Notes: a model not told the origin generated them from the letters alone. A stretch of DNA of 64,000 nt from Rhizobium sp. TH135 (GCF_002855515.1 NZ_PKRP01000003.1:682001-746000), one strand, 5' to 3'; shown: positions 44,217-54,327, numbered from the stretch's first letter. Numbers and translations are program-made.

Positions 44217-45605
44217 TTAGACCCGCTCGCCGTTCCGGACCCGGTATGTCGGCGTGTACATCGTCACAAGCTCTTCCGCAGCTGTCGGGTGAACCGCCAT
44301 GGTGCGATCGAAATCGTCCTTGGTGCAGCCGGCCTTGAGTGTGATGCCCAGCAGCTGCGCCATCTCGCCCGCGTCGTGGCCGAGGATATGCGCGCCGACG
44401 ACCTTGCGATCGGCGGCATTGACGATCAGCTTCATGATCATCTTCTCGGCCCGCCCCGACAGCGTCGCCTTCATCGGACGGAACTGCGCGCGATAGACCT
44501 CGATCTCCTCGAACTTCTTCGCAGCAGCCTCTTCAGAGAGGCCAACGGTGCCGATCTCCGGCTGCGAGAAGACTGCGGTCGCGATCAGATCATGATCGGG
44601 TGACGTCGGATTATTCTTGTACTCCGTCTCGATGAAGCACATCGCCTCATGGATCGCGACCGGCGTCAACTGTACGCGGTCCGTGACGTCGCCGAGAGCG
44701 AAGATGCTCGGCACGTTGGTCCTCGAATAGGCGTCGACCACGATCGCGCCACGCTCATTCGTCTCGACGCCTGCGGCCTCCAGGCCGAGCCCCGTGGTGT
44801 TCGGATCGCGGCCGAGCGCCAGCATGACCTGCTCGACCACCAGACGGCCATTGTTGATCGTCTCGACGTCGAGATTGCCAGCGGGCGACTTGGTCACCTT
44901 CTGGATATGGTCCTGGCAGATGATGCGGATGCCCTTGGCCACCATCGCCTCATGCAGCCCACGGCGCATGTCCTGGTCGAAGCGGCTGAGGATCTCGCCA
45001 CCGCGATAGATCAGCGTCGTTTCGACGCCCAGCCCGTGGAAGATGTTGGCAAATTCCACCGCGATATACCCGCCGCCGGCAATCAGGATGGAGCGCGGCA
45101 GCTTTTCAAGATGAAACGCCTCGTTGGACGATATGCAATGCTCATAGCCTGGGAGAGCCGCATGCGGATTGGGCGCACCACCGACGGCAACGACAATGCG
45201 CTCGGCGGTGACTTCCTGGCCGCCCTTCACGAGGCGCACGCTGTGCGGCCCCGTCAGTTCGGCGCGCGTTTCAAGGATCTCGACGCCGGCATTCTCCAGG
45301 CCCTTGCGATAGAGGCCTTCCAACCGGTCGATTTCCTTGTCCTTGGCGGCAATCAGCGACGGCCACTCGAACTTGCTTTCACCAACCGTCCAGCCATAGC
45401 CGGCCGCATCCTCGAAATGCTCGTGATATTGCGAGGCATAGACGAAGAGCTTCTTCGGCACGCAGCCGCGGATCACGCATGTGCCGCCGAAGCGATACTC
45501 TTCGGCAATCGCCACCCTCTTGCCGAGCGATGCCGCCACACGGGCGCTGCGCACCCCGCCTGAGCCGCCGCCGATGACGAAGAGGTCGTAGTCGAACTGG
45601 CTCAT
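44217..45605 (-). CDS. gor: Glutathione-disulfide reductase
   Basis: Gor reduces oxidised glutathione with NADPH to keep the cytoplasmic thiol pool reduced. The 462-residue flavoprotein has the FAD-binding FVIGGGSGGVRSAR, the redox-active disulfide Cys43-x4-Cys48 in GGTCVIRGCVPKK, the NADPH domain with AGGGYIAVEFANI, the FAD segment SIFALGDVTDR and the C-terminal active-site HPTAAEE. The ATG at 45603-45605 (MSQFDYDLF) is preceded by GGAG; the frame runs a further 60 codons upstream with no similarity. It sits immediately downstream of the DUF2059 gene but after a terminator. Confidence 0.95.
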   Translation of the reverse strand: MSQFDYDLFVIGGGSGGVRSARVAASLGKRVAIAEEYRFGGTCVIRGCVPKKLFVYASQYHEHFEDAAGYGWTVGESKFEWPSLIAAKDKEIDRLEGLYRKGLENAGVEILETRAELTGPHSVRLVKGGQEVTAERIVVAVGGAPNPHAALPGYEHCISSNEAFHLEKLPRSILIAGGGYIAVEFANIFHGLGVETTLIYRGGEILSRFDQDMRRGLHEAMVAKGIRIICQDHIQKVTKSPAGNLDVETINNGRLVVEQVMLALGRDPNTTGLGLEAAGVETNERGAIVVDAYSRTNVPSIFALGDVTDRVQLTPVAIHEAMCFIETEYKNNPTSPDHDLIATAVFSQPEIGTVGLSEEAAAKKFEEIEVYRAQFRPMKATLSGRAEKMIMKLIVNAADRKVVGAHILGHDAGEMAQLLGITLKAGCTKDDFDRTMAVHPTAAEELVTMYTPTYRVRNGERV

Positions 45606-45669
45606 GGAGGTCTCCTGCCCGGCTGGGCGCTTGCTGCAACTTCGCCTGATATAGGAGACGCAAGCACAA

Positions 45670-45698
45670 AAAGAAAAGCCCGGGACGACGCCCGGGCT
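45670..45698 (-). terminator. Terminator of the DUF2059 gene
   Basis: An 8-bp stem AGCCCGGG / CCCGGGCT with a six-base loop is followed on the minus strand by TTCTTTTTG. It lies about 25 bases after the DUF2059 gene stop. Confidence 0.82.
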
Positions 45699-45720
45699 CG
45701 AAAATCCAAAACGGATCGTA

Positions 45721-46263
45721 TCAGGGCTTCGGCGCTTCGGCCGCTGCCGGCTGCTCGGCCTGAACCTGGGCCAGCAGGGCCGCATTGGCCTGCTGTTCGA
45801 GATCGCGTGCGATGCCAGCGGTCCAGATGTCGGCTGCCTTCAGCAGTTCGCGAGTGGCAATCGGGCCATCCTTCAACAGCTTCTTGCCGGCTTCGCTGCC
45901 GTAGAACGCAGTGATCTGGTTCAGTTCTTCAGCCGTGAACGCCTTGGCATAGACGAGCGCTGCTTCGCGCTCGAGGTCTGCACGGCGAGCAGCGAGCTTC
46001 AGGGCTTCTTCCTCAACCTTGGCCGAGATAACGTCCTGAAGGTTCGGATAGGCCTGGATAAGCTGGGCCGTCAGACGGTCCATGATGTTCGGCAGGATCG
46101 CATCAAAGCGGTTGGTAACGCCAAGCGCGCTGATCGCGTCGCGTGCCGCCTGCATGTGCTCGGCCGGCACGTCCTGAGCCTTTGCCGAAACGGCGCCCAG
46201 TGCAAGGCTGCCGGCGATGACGGCGATCGAGGCAAAGCGGCCCATACCCGTAAAGCTGATCAT
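45721..46263 (-). CDS. DUF2059 secreted protein
   Basis: The 180-residue protein has a signal peptide (FASIAVIAGSLALGAVSAKA, cleaved before QDVPAEH) and then a mostly helical domain of the DUF2059 type, with the conserved segment YAKAFTAEELNQITAFYGSEAGKKLL. The C-terminus is rich in Ala, Gln and Pro. It should be periplasmic; its function is unknown. ATG at 46263 is used; a TTG three codons earlier lies too close to the AGGAG site. It follows rpiA by 17 bases and may be cotranscribed with it. Confidence 0.85.
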   Translation of the reverse strand: MISFTGMGRFASIAVIAGSLALGAVSAKAQDVPAEHMQAARDAISALGVTNRFDAILPNIMDRLTAQLIQAYPNLQDVISAKVEEEALKLAARRADLEREAALVYAKAFTAEELNQITAFYGSEAGKKLLKDGPIATRELLKAADIWTAGIARDLEQQANAALLAQVQAEQPAAAEAPKP

Positions 46264-46280
46264 GAAATTCAATGCTCCTG

Positions 46281-46982
46281 TTAGTTCTTCGGCTCCATCA
46301 CCCGTGCACCCGCCGGTCCGGCGATGATCGCGAGCGATGCCAAGTTTATGAAAAGGCCGTGTTCCACCACGCCGGGGATTTGATTGAGCCGGCTTGCCAG
46401 AGCGTCTGCATCAGGAATGCGGCCAAAAGATGCGTCGAGAATGAGGTGTCCGCCGTCCGTCATGAAGAGGCTCTCGTCCGAACGGGTCCTGAGCTTCATA
46501 GGACCGCTGAGACCGAGCTCGTCTGCCAGTCGTTCGATCGCAAGCCGGGTCGACGCCTGGCCGAAGGGATTGATCTCGATCGGCAGTGGGAATGCACCGA
46601 GCGTTTCGACCAGCTTGGTCTCGTCGGCAATCACGATCATCCGGGTCGAGGCAGCCGCGACGATCTTTTCCCGCAGAAGCGCGCCGCCGCCGCCCTTGAT
46701 AAGGCGAAAACCGCCATCGATCTCGTCTGCGCCATCGATCGTCAGATCGAGCTGCGGCAGTTCGTCCAGCGACTTCAGCGGAACGCCGAGTTCAAGGCAG
46801 AGGCGCGCCGTGCGCTCGGATGTCGGGACACCCTCGACCTTGAGGCCTCCGGCCACCTTTTCCGCCAGCAGCCGAACGAATTCTTCCGCGGTCGAACCGG
46901 TTCCGATCCCGAGACGCATGCCATCTTCGACATGTTCCAGCGCCGCAGCTGCGGCCTTGATCTTCATTTCGCGGGCGTCCAT
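46281..46982 (-). CDS. rpiA: Ribose-5-phosphate isomerase A
   Basis: RpiA interconverts ribose 5-phosphate and ribulose 5-phosphate in the pentose phosphate pathway. The 233-residue protein carries the family motifs [14 protein letters not shown] (phosphate loop), [12 protein letters not shown] with the catalytic aspartates, [16 protein letters not shown] with the catalytic Glu/Lys, and [26 protein letters not shown]. It is probably the first gene of an operon with the DUF2059 gene and is divergent from gph. Confidence 0.96.
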   Translation of the reverse strand: MDAREMKIKAAAAALEHVEDGMRLGIGTGSTAEEFVRLLAEKVAGGLKVEGVPTSERTARLCLELGVPLKSLDELPQLDLTIDGADEIDGGFRLIKGGGGALLREKIVAAASTRMIVIADETKLVETLGAFPLPIEINPFGQASTRLAIERLADELGLSGPMKLRTRSDESLFMTDGGHLILDASFGRIPDADALASRLNQIPGVVEHGLFINLASLAIIAGPAGARVMEPKN

Positions 46983-47129
46983 GCGCCGAAAGCTCCCGTC
47001 CGTTTCGTTGGATGCTGTTTACACGCCTCCTTGGCCGAGTGAAAGCCCCGCATCGCCATGCGGCGTTGCCTTTTCAGAGGATTTCCCCTACCCCCGGCAG
47101 CACTGATGAGATTGCAAGGGAGCTTCGTC

Positions 47130-47801
47130 TTGACCGCCACGACCATCGTCTTCGACCTCGACGGAACCCTGATCGATACGGCCCCGGACCTTGTCGAAAG
47201 CCTCAACCACACGATCGCGGCCCGCGATCTCGACCCCGTTACCTATGATGACTTGACCCATCTTGTCGGCCAGGGCGCCCGCGTCATGATCCAGCGCGCC
47301 TTCGCGCTGCGCGGTGCGCCGTTGACCGAAGACGAGGTCCCTGCCCTGCTCGACCGCTTCATCGATCACTATGAAGCAGCCATGCCCGGCAAGAGCCGCC
47401 CATATCCGGGCCTGCTCGACGCGCTTGATCGGCTGCGCGCCGCAGGCTTCCGGCTGGCCGTCTGCACCAACAAGATGGAACGGCTGGCGCTACCGCTGCT
47501 CGAACGTCTGGAGCTGACCGACTATTTCGCTGCCATTGCCGGCGGCGACACATTCGCCTTCCGCAAGCCTGACCCCGCTCACATTCTGGCCATCGTCGAA
47601 CGCGCGGGCGGCACTGCCGACAAGGTGCTGATGATCGGTGACAGCATCAACGACATCCTAGCCGCCCGAAACGGAAACATCCCATCGATCGCCGTCCCGT
47701 TCGGCTATTCGGACGTACCCGTGGAAGAGCTCGGCGCCTCGCATGTGATCGCACACTTCGACGAACTGACCGTCGAACTCGTCGAGCGCCTGACCCGCTA
47801 A
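47130..47801 (+). CDS. gph: Phosphoglycolate phosphatase, HAD family
   Basis: Gph removes phosphate from 2-phosphoglycolate. The 223-residue HAD hydrolase has motif I IVFDLDGTLIDT, motif II in LAVCTNKMERL, motif III around FRKPDPAHIL and motif IV VLMIGDSINDILAARNG; the helical cap lies between motifs I and II. I chose the TTG at 47130 because GGGAG lies seven bases before it and the protein then begins just before motif I; an ATG at 47106 is in frame but has no clear ribosome-binding site. HAD substrate specificity is not certain from sequence. Confidence 0.9.
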   Translation: MTATTIVFDLDGTLIDTAPDLVESLNHTIAARDLDPVTYDDLTHLVGQGARVMIQRAFALRGAPLTEDEVPALLDRFIDHYEAAMPGKSRPYPGLLDALDRLRAAGFRLAVCTNKMERLALPLLERLELTDYFAAIAGGDTFAFRKPDPAHILAIVERAGGTADKVLMIGDSINDILAARNGNIPSIAVPFGYSDVPVEELGASHVIAHFDELTVELVERLTR

Positions 47802-47812
47802 GCGGCACGAAA

Positions 47813-47837
47813 AATGGCGGGCACCAGGCCCGCCATT
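47813..47837 (-). terminator. Terminator between gph and the L,D-transpeptidase gene
   Basis: A 10-bp stem AATGGCGGGC / GCCCGCCATT with a five-base loop. On the minus strand it is followed by TTTT, suiting the transpeptidase gene; it can also serve gph. Confidence 0.75.
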
Positions 47838-47864
47838 CAATATCACGCGCAGAAATCTGCCGGA

Positions 47865-49739
47865 TCAGACACGCGGCGCGCGCGCATCCGTCGTCGCCTT
47901 GAAGGCCTTGGCCGTGTGGCCGTCGCGGCCATAGACATCATCGAAATACTCGACGACGCCGTCCTTGTTCGGCCAGGCCGTGAAATAGGACACGTAGACC
48001 GGGATCTTCTGCGGAACCTGAACGGCACGGTTCTGGCCCGATGCGATCTGCTTGCCGATTTCCTCGACCGTCGTGCCCATAACCGCAGCCGCCATCACGC
48101 GCGGCTCGGCGAGACGTACGCAGCCATGGCTGAGCGCCCGCATGTCACGGTTGAAGTAGCTCTTCGACGGCGTGTCATGCATGTAGATCGCATGCTCGTT
48201 CGGGAAGAGGATCTTCAATTCGCCGAGTGCATTGTCTCCACCCGGCGGCTGACGGACGTCGACGGCATGGGTCACGTTCCAGTCGACCTGGCTGGAGGCC
48301 ACCTTGCGGCCGTCATAGGACACTTCGTAGCCGAGACGGTCCAGATAGGACGGATCTGCGCGCAGCTTCGGCAGCATCTCGTTGACGATGATCGACTTCG
48401 GAACGCCCCAGTAGGGATTGAATTCGACCGTCTCGATCTGATCCTGGAAGAAATAGGTCTGGTTGGCCTTCGAACCGACGACCACCCGCATCGACAGCTG
48501 TTCCTTGCCGCCGTTGACGTAAGTTGCGCGGAAGGACGGTGCATTGATGAAGACATAGCGCGAGCCGAGATCGGCCGGCAGCCAGCGCACGGCTTCCAGC
48601 GACGTCTGCAGCTTGGCGATCTTCTCGGCATTGCTGTGGCCGGTCATGGCGCGGATCGTGGCAGGACCGACGACACCGTCAGGCTTCAAGCCCTTTTCCT
48701 TCTGGAAGGCTTCGACGAGCGCGACCAGCTCGGGCGTGTATTCCGGCGTGTTCATGTAGCCGGTCAGCGTTGCCGCATGCGCGGTCAGGACGGCTTCGGA
48801 GGCCACCTGCTTCACCGCGCCCACGACATTGGCGAGTTCCGGATTGCTCTGACCGGGCTTCAGCAAGGTACCCGGCGCAATCGCGATCGGCTTGGTCGAG
48901 GCCTCAGCATCTTCCGCCCGCAGACGGGCGAGCTCGTCGCGCAAGGCCACGAATTGCGGGCTCTTCGGATCGCGGTTGCGCAGATAGGCGGCGACATCGG
49001 GGCTCAGCCGCAGCATGTCGAGCACGGGGGCAACGTTCACGCCCTTGCGCTTGAAGTCGTAATAGCCGGAGATCTTGTTCGGATCGATCCGCCCGCGCGC
49101 CGTATCCTGTACGTAAGTCAGGACCTTGGCCGACAGCGCCACTTCGAACGCCATCAGTTCGCGCTGGCGCTTTTCCGGATCGGCAGGATCAGCCGTTTCG
49201 GCTGGCATGGGCACAAGGTAGTCGTCGGGCGACAGACCGACGGTGTCTGAGGCTGCGAGTGCCTCGATCATCTGGCGACCGCGCTCGGAAATGCCCTCGC
49301 CATCCGTCCAGATCAGCGGCTTATTGAGATTGCCGTAATAGGCTTCGACAGTCTTCGCGACCTCGTCGTTCGCCCGAACAGAGACGTCGGACAGGAAACG
49401 CCGGCTACCCAAGACTTCCGGCGAAGCCTGAGCTTCGGCGGAGCCTGCGACAGGCTCCGACACCGGCAGCTTGATCTTGATGGCGCGCTGCGCCTCCGGC
49501 TTGTAGGTGTAGTACTGCGGGCCCGCGACCTTCGGCAACGGCTCCGGATCACCCATCTCGAGCCCACCGCGCGCCTGCTGTTCCAGCGAGGCCGGAGCAG
49601 CCTGCTGCTTGGCCTGACGACCGGGACCGCCGCGGAGCAGATCGAGAAGCGTCGTGGCGGTCGCCTCGCCCGGCAGGGTTCCGACCGCGGTAGTCGCAGC
49701 AAGAAGCGCGGTGACTACGAATTTCGTGTTTCTCGTCAT
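47865..49739 (-). CDS. L,D-transpeptidase (YcbB/LdtD-like) with peptidoglycan-binding domain
   Basis: The 624-residue protein has a signal peptide (MTRNTKFVVTALLAATTAVG, cleavage near GEATA). A long region with a scaffold domain (about residues 100-300) precedes a peptidoglycan-binding domain (LVALVEAFQKEKGLKPDGVVGPATIRAMTG shape, near residue 350). The YkuD catalytic domain (about 400-580) has its signature SHGCVRLAEP with catalytic Cys540. Such enzymes make 3-3 peptidoglycan crosslinks, abundant in Agrobacterium and relatives. Polar growth in Rhizobiales depends on this class. ATG at 49739 is preferred over one four codons upstream. Confidence 0.92.
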   Translation of the reverse strand: MTRNTKFVVTALLAATTAVGTLPGEATATTLLDLLRGGPGRQAKQQAAPASLEQQARGGLEMGDPEPLPKVAGPQYYTYKPEAQRAIKIKLPVSEPVAGSAEAQASPEVLGSRRFLSDVSVRANDEVAKTVEAYYGNLNKPLIWTDGEGISERGRQMIEALAASDTVGLSPDDYLVPMPAETADPADPEKRQRELMAFEVALSAKVLTYVQDTARGRIDPNKISGYYDFKRKGVNVAPVLDMLRLSPDVAAYLRNRDPKSPQFVALRDELARLRAEDAEASTKPIAIAPGTLLKPGQSNPELANVVGAVKQVASEAVLTAHAATLTGYMNTPEYTPELVALVEAFQKEKGLKPDGVVGPATIRAMTGHSNAEKIAKLQTSLEAVRWLPADLGSRYVFINAPSFRATYVNGGKEQLSMRVVVGSKANQTYFFQDQIETVEFNPYWGVPKSIIVNEMLPKLRADPSYLDRLGYEVSYDGRKVASSQVDWNVTHAVDVRQPPGGDNALGELKILFPNEHAIYMHDTPSKSYFNRDMRALSHGCVRLAEPRVMAAAVMGTTVEEIGKQIASGQNRAVQVPQKIPVYVSYFTAWPNKDGVVEYFDDVYGRDGHTAKAFKATTDARAPRV

Positions 49740-50187
49740 TCTCTGTTCCATTTCCCGGGCCGAGTCGTGGGCGGACTCGCGGCATCATGAGTGTCTTGGC
49801 GGATCACTAGCGGATCGGCATATCGTTGAAAAGTTGGACGTCGCCATGCTCTCTCATGCAACAGCGTCAACTTTGTGTGACCCGTCGGCCGAGGAAAGCC
49901 GCCGTGCCCGCGCAAACTAAATGGAAACATTCGTTAAATTTTGATTGACGTTAACAACTCGTAGCAAATGCGCCCCCAGGATCCCCATTCACTTCACGAC
50001 AAATAGTCGTGACACGTGCTGCAAACGACACAGACGCGCCGCCGCGACCGTAGCGGACGCGTATCCCGATATATAGTTGACAATAACAATCATCTTATGG
50101 TGTTCAGCTTGTAACGGCCCCGCGAGCACCTAAATCCACCGCTAACGCCGGCAGCCGGCACAGCCCCCGTCAAAGGCAGGACATCAG
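49740..50187. other. Intergenic region between the L,D-transpeptidase gene and fumC
   Basis: The 448 bases contain no convincing gene. The right half is AT-rich. It holds GTTAA elements near 49940-49956, a perfect palindrome at 49995-50011 and a TTGACA near 50077 without a clear -10. It should carry the divergent promoters of the transpeptidase and fumC genes. Confidence 0.45.
49995..50011. promoter_or_regulatory. Perfect inverted repeat upstream of fumC
   Basis: CACGAC and GTCGTG flank AAATA, a 6-bp dyad with a five-base spacer about 180 bases upstream of fumC and 255 bases upstream of the transpeptidase gene. Operator candidate only. Confidence 0.4.
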
Positions 50188-51576
50188 ATGACCCACCGCA
50201 CAGAAACCGACACTTTCGGCCCGATCGAGGTCGCCTCGGACCGCTATTGGGGCGCCCAGGCTCAGCGATCGCTCGGCAACTTCAAGATCGGCTGGGAGAA
50301 GCAACCTCTTCCAGTCGTGCGCGCGCTCGGCATCGTCAAGCAGGCAGCAGCACGCGCCAATATGGCGCTCGGCAAACTCGATCGAAAACTTGGCGATGTC
50401 ATCGTTGCGGCCGCCCAGGAAGTCATTGACGGCAAGCTGAACGATCACTTCCCCCTCGTTGTCTGGCAAACCGGATCCGGCACGCAATCGAACATGAACG
50501 CCAATGAGGTGATCTCCAACCGCGCGATCGAGATGCTGGGCGGGGAAATGGGCTCAAAGAAGCCCGTCCACCCGAATGACCACGTCAACATGAGCCAGTC
50601 GTCGAACGACACCTATCCGACGGCCATGCACATCGCGGCCGCCGAGCATGTCGTCCACCACCTGCTGCCGGCCCTGAAGCACCTGCACGCCGCTCTGGAC
50701 GCCAAAGCGAAGTCCTTTGCCCACATCATCAAGATCGGCCGCACCCACACCCAGGATGCAACGCCGCTGACGCTCGGCCAGGAATTCGGCGGTTACGCCG
50801 CCCAGGTCGCCTCTTCGATCAAGCGGATCGAACTCACCCTTCCGGGTCTCTATGAACTCGCCCAGGGCGGCACCGCAGTCGGGACGGGGTTGAATGCGCC
50901 GATCGGCTTTGCGGAGAAGGTAGCGGCAGAAATTGCCGAGATCACCGGCCTGCCCTTCATCACGGCCCCGAACAAGTTCGAGGCGCTCGCAGCACACGAC
51001 GCGATGGTCTTTGCCCATGGCGCGATCAACGCGGCGGCGGCAGCACTCTTCAAGATCGCCAACGACATCCGCTTCTTAGGCTCCGGCCCCCGCGCCGGTC
51101 TCGGCGAGCTGGCGCTGCCGGAAAACGAACCAGGTTCGTCGATCATGCCGGGCAAGGTCAACCCGACTCAGTCGGAAGCCCTGACGCAAGTCTGCGCTCA
51201 CATCTTCGGCAATCAGGCCGCGATCACCTTCGCTGGCAGCCAGGGCCATTTCGAGCTCAACGTCTTCAATCCGATGATGGCCTACAACTTCCTGCAGTCG
51301 GTCCAGCTTCTTGGCGATGCCGCGGTCTCTTTCACCGACAATTGCGTCGTAGGCATCGAGGCGCGCGAGGACAACATCCGCAAGGGCGTCGAGAATTCGC
51401 TGATGCTGGTGACGGCGCTCAACAGCCGCCTCGGCTACGACACCTGCGCCAAGATCGCAAAGACCGCACACAAGAACGGGACCACCTTGCGTGAAGAGGC
51501 CGTCGGCGGCGGCTATCTGACCAACGAGGAGTTCGACCAGTTCGTGCGCCCGGAACTGATGATCGGCCCGCAGTAA
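50188..51576 (+). CDS. fumC: Class II fumarate hydratase
   Basis: FumC interconverts fumarate and malate in the TCA cycle without an iron-sulfur cluster and so resists oxidative damage. The 462-residue protein has the family motifs [48 protein letters not shown] and the signature [12 protein letters not shown] second, unrelated class I fumarase lies about 1.1 kb downstream (52667). The start follows GGCAGGACATCAG. A 9-bp hairpin begins ten bases after the stop. Confidence 0.96.
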   Translation: MTHRTETDTFGPIEVASDRYWGAQAQRSLGNFKIGWEKQPLPVVRALGIVKQAAARANMALGKLDRKLGDVIVAAAQEVIDGKLNDHFPLVVWQTGSGTQSNMNANEVISNRAIEMLGGEMGSKKPVHPNDHVNMSQSSNDTYPTAMHIAAAEHVVHHLLPALKHLHAALDAKAKSFAHIIKIGRTHTQDATPLTLGQEFGGYAAQVASSIKRIELTLPGLYELAQGGTAVGTGLNAPIGFAEKVAAEIAEITGLPFITAPNKFEALAAHDAMVFAHGAINAAAAALFKIANDIRFLGSGPRAGLGELALPENEPGSSIMPGKVNPTQSEALTQVCAHIFGNQAAITFAGSQGHFELNVFNPMMAYNFLQSVQLLGDAAVSFTDNCVVGIEAREDNIRKGVENSLMLVTALNSRLGYDTCAKIAKTAHKNGTTLREEAVGGGYLTNEEFDQFVRPELMIGPQ

Positions 51577-51585
51577 AGGCCAAGC

Positions 51586-51605
51586 GGCGCGGAGGGCTCC
51601 GCGCC
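51586..51605. terminator. Hairpin between fumC and the degenerate GGDEF gene
   Basis: A perfect GGCGCGGAG / CTCCGCGCC dyad with a two-base centre, 10 bases after the fumC stop, between convergent genes. There is no T tract. Confidence 0.45.
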
Positions 51606-51621
51606 ACCAGTTCTTGCCCGC

Positions 51622-52488
51622 TTAGCGCAGCAACATCTCAAGGCCGGTGCGGCGGATATCCTTCGCCCGGAACAGCGCCATGTCCGCCTGATGCAACAAG
51701 TCGGCCATGGCCTCGTTTCTGCGGCGAATGGCAAGCCCGAACGTCACGCGCAGTCGACCACGCGCCAGGGAGCCGACTTCGAGTTCAAGCACAGCGCGCC
51801 GGATAGCCTCGCAGCTGGCATGGACGGTTGATAGCTCATCGCCTGCAAAGAGCAGCACGAATGTCGTATTGGACATACGAGCCGCCACCGGCCGCGGTGA
51901 GAAATGTTGGCGCACAAGATCGCCCACGGCGACCAGCGCCCGGTCGGATGTTTCCTGGTCCAATCCCGAAAGCGGCACACCGATCGCCTCCAGTTCGAAG
52001 ACGGCAACGACGATCTCCGCCGTACCACCGATCTGCCGCGCCAGGGGTCCAAGCTGCACGCCATAGGCAGCGCTGCCATTCAACAAGCCCGTCAGGGGGT
52101 CGAGAGCCGGCTGGCCGTCGACGCGTTCCGCGAGCGCCGAGATCTCGCCGACCATGCCACAGACGGCCCGGGTCACGACCGCGATCTCGTCATCGCCATG
52201 CTTGTTGAGGTTCTCCTCCGCAAAGGCAGCTCCGGTGCGATAGCGACTAATCGCCATCGCCAGATTGCGCAGCGGCAACGTCAACCACCACATCGTCGCC
52301 AGGCAGGCTGCGGTTCCCACCAGCGTGGCCCCAAGCACGACGAGCCCTATCGTCAACATATCCGATTGCGTGGCCGTGCCGAAATTGATCAGCAGTGCAA
52401 TCAGGGGAACATGGATGCAGACGAAGCTGACGAGGAAGATCTTGGCGATGATCGAGCGATACCACTTCGCTCGGTTGGCGTAGTCCAT
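51622..52488 (-). CDS. HAMP-GGDEF-like membrane protein with degenerate active site
   Basis: The 288-residue protein has two transmembrane helices (about 13-38 and 46-75), a HAMP-like linker (LPLRNLAMAISRYRTG) and a domain that follows the diguanylate cyclase fold. It keeps DPLTGLLNGSAAY, the family's first motif, but where GG(D/E)EF should stand it has ARMSNTTFVLLF, so the catalytic and metal residues are missing. It cannot be expected to make cyclic di-GMP; sensing or scaffolding is likelier. AAGGA lies six bases before the ATG at 52488. It sits between the two fumarase genes on the opposite strand. Confidence 0.8.
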   Translation of the reverse strand: MDYANRAKWYRSIIAKIFLVSFVCIHVPLIALLINFGTATQSDMLTIGLVVLGATLVGTAACLATMWWLTLPLRNLAMAISRYRTGAAFAEENLNKHGDDEIAVVTRAVCGMVGEISALAERVDGQPALDPLTGLLNGSAAYGVQLGPLARQIGGTAEIVVAVFELEAIGVPLSGLDQETSDRALVAVGDLVRQHFSPRPVAARMSNTTFVLLFAGDELSTVHASCEAIRRAVLELEVGSLARGRLRVTFGLAIRRRNEAMADLLHQADMALFRAKDIRRTGLEMLLR

Positions 52489-52666
52489 GGGCATTCCTTG
52501 CACTTCTCCGTTTTTGACAGGCCCGTTGGAGGGCGTGCGACCAGGCCTTTCCCAGAAGGCCACCTGTCCTGTCAACGCGCAGCTTAAGGCTTTCGCCGCA
52601 TTGAAATGTTAAGCCCTTCCCCGTAAACCACCGGAATTTCCAGCTTACGTCGCGAAAGGCCCCGTG

Positions 52667-54274
52667 ATGGCAGACGATCTGTTCCCAATTGGCGAAGACC
52701 TGACTCCCTATCGCAAGATCACGTCAGACTATGTCTCCATCGAGACCTTCAAGGGTCAGGAGATCCTGACGGTCGAACCTGAAGGCTTGCGCCTTCTCGC
52801 CGAAACCGCACTCTCGGATATCAACCACCTCCTGCGCCCCGGCCATCTGAAGCAGCTCGCCTCGATCCTCGAAGACCCCGAGGCCACCGACAACGACCGC
52901 TTCGTCGCCTTCGACCTCTTGAAGAATGCCAACATCGCCGCGGGCGGCATCCTGCCGATGTGCCAGGACACTGGCACCGCGATCGTCATGGGCAAGAAGG
53001 GCCGCCGCGTCTGGACCGACGGACAGGACTACGCAGCACTGGCCGAAGGCGTGCGTGACGCCTATGAGCGCCGCAACCTGCGCTACTCGCAGCTCGCCCC
53101 GATCAAGATGTTCGAGGAAAAGAACACCAAGACCAACCTGCCGGCCCAGATCGACCTCTATGAAGAGGGCGAGGACGCCTACAAGTTCCTGTTCATGGCC
53201 AAGGGCGGCGGCTCGGCCAACAAGACCTTCCTCTATCAGGGCACTCCATCGCTTCTGACCCATGACCGCATGATCGACTTCCTCAAGGAGAAGATCCTCA
53301 CCTTGGGTACGGCAGCCTGCCCCCCCTACCATCTGGCGATCGTCATCGGCGGCCTATCCGCCGAGATGACGCTGAAGACCGTCAAGCTCGCCTCCGCACG
53401 CTATCTGGACGATCTGCCGACCGAAGGCTCGGAGAGCGGCCACGCCTTCCGCGACATCGAGATGGAAAAGGAAATCCACAAGCTAACGCAGTCGATGGGT
53501 GTCGGCGCGCAGTTCGGCGGCAAGTACTTCTGTCACGACGTGCGTGTCATCCGCCTGCCCCGCCACGGCGCGTCGCTGCCGATCGGCCTCGGTGTCAGCT
53601 GTTCCGCCGACCGCCAGGCCAAGGGCAAGATCACCCGGGACGGCATCTATATCGAGCAGCTGGAGACCGACCCGTCGAAATACATGCCCGAGATCGACGA
53701 CACGGCGCTCTCCTCGTCGGTCGTCAAGATCGATCTGAACCAGCCGATGAGCGCAATCCTGGCGGAATTGACCAAGCACCCGGTCAAGACGCGCCTGTCG
53801 CTCACAGGCACGATCATCGTGGCGCGCGACCTCGCCCATTCGAAGATCCGCGATCGCCTGGAAAAGGGCGAAGGCATGCCCGAATACATGAAGAACCATC
53901 CGGTCTATTACGCCGGCCCTGCCAAGACCCCGACCGGCTACGCCTCCGGCTCCTTCGGCCCGACGACCGCCGGCCGCATGGACAGCTATGTCGACCAGTT
54001 CCAGTCCTTCGGCGGCTCGATGGTCATGCTTGCCAAGGGCAACAGGTCGCGCGCCGTGCGTGAGGCCTGCAAGACCCATGGCGGCTTCTATCTCGGCTCG
54101 ATCGGCGGTCCGGCCGCCCGTCTGGCGCAGGACTGCATCAAGAAGGTCGACGTCCTGGAATATCCTGAACTTGGAATGGAAGCAGTCTGGAAGATCGAGG
54201 TCGAAGACTTCCCCGCCTTCATCGTCACAGACGACAAGGGCAATGATTTCTTCCAGGAATTCAATCTCGGCTGA
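52667..54274 (+). CDS. fumA: Class I fumarate hydratase, iron-sulfur type
   Basis: This [4Fe-4S] fumarase converts fumarate to malate. At 535 residues it has the length of FumA/FumB, with the cluster region [17 protein letters not shown], the second half cysteine [14 protein letters not shown], and the C-terminal beta domain ([37 protein letters not shown]). It is a second fumarase besides fumC. The ATG at 52667 is chosen over a GTG one codon earlier. A strong hairpin follows the stop. Confidence 0.94.
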   Translation: MADDLFPIGEDLTPYRKITSDYVSIETFKGQEILTVEPEGLRLLAETALSDINHLLRPGHLKQLASILEDPEATDNDRFVAFDLLKNANIAAGGILPMCQDTGTAIVMGKKGRRVWTDGQDYAALAEGVRDAYERRNLRYSQLAPIKMFEEKNTKTNLPAQIDLYEEGEDAYKFLFMAKGGGSANKTFLYQGTPSLLTHDRMIDFLKEKILTLGTAACPPYHLAIVIGGLSAEMTLKTVKLASARYLDDLPTEGSESGHAFRDIEMEKEIHKLTQSMGVGAQFGGKYFCHDVRVIRLPRHGASLPIGLGVSCSADRQAKGKITRDGIYIEQLETDPSKYMPEIDDTALSSSVVKIDLNQPMSAILAELTKHPVKTRLSLTGTIIVARDLAHSKIRDRLEKGEGMPEYMKNHPVYYAGPAKTPTGYASGSFGPTTAGRMDSYVDQFQSFGGSMVMLAKGNRSRAVREACKTHGGFYLGSIGGPAARLAQDCIKKVDVLEYPELGMEAVWKIEVEDFPAFIVTDDKGNDFFQEFNLG

Positions 54275-54297
54275 GTTTTCTTGCAGCCAAACGAACT

Positions 54298-54327
54298 GCC
54301 GTTGCGGAAGGCATTTTCCGCAACGGC
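54298..54327 (+). terminator. Terminator of fumA
   Basis: A 12-bp perfect stem GCCGTTGCGGAA / TTCCGCAACGGC with a six-base loop, 23 bases after the fumA stop, followed by GATTATTCCTTA. Confidence 0.75.

Noticed and set aside
49736..49930. 64-codon minus-strand frame upstream of the L,D-transpeptidase
   Set aside because: No ribosome-binding site, no domain, and it overlaps the transpeptidase start; it looks like chance in a promoter region.
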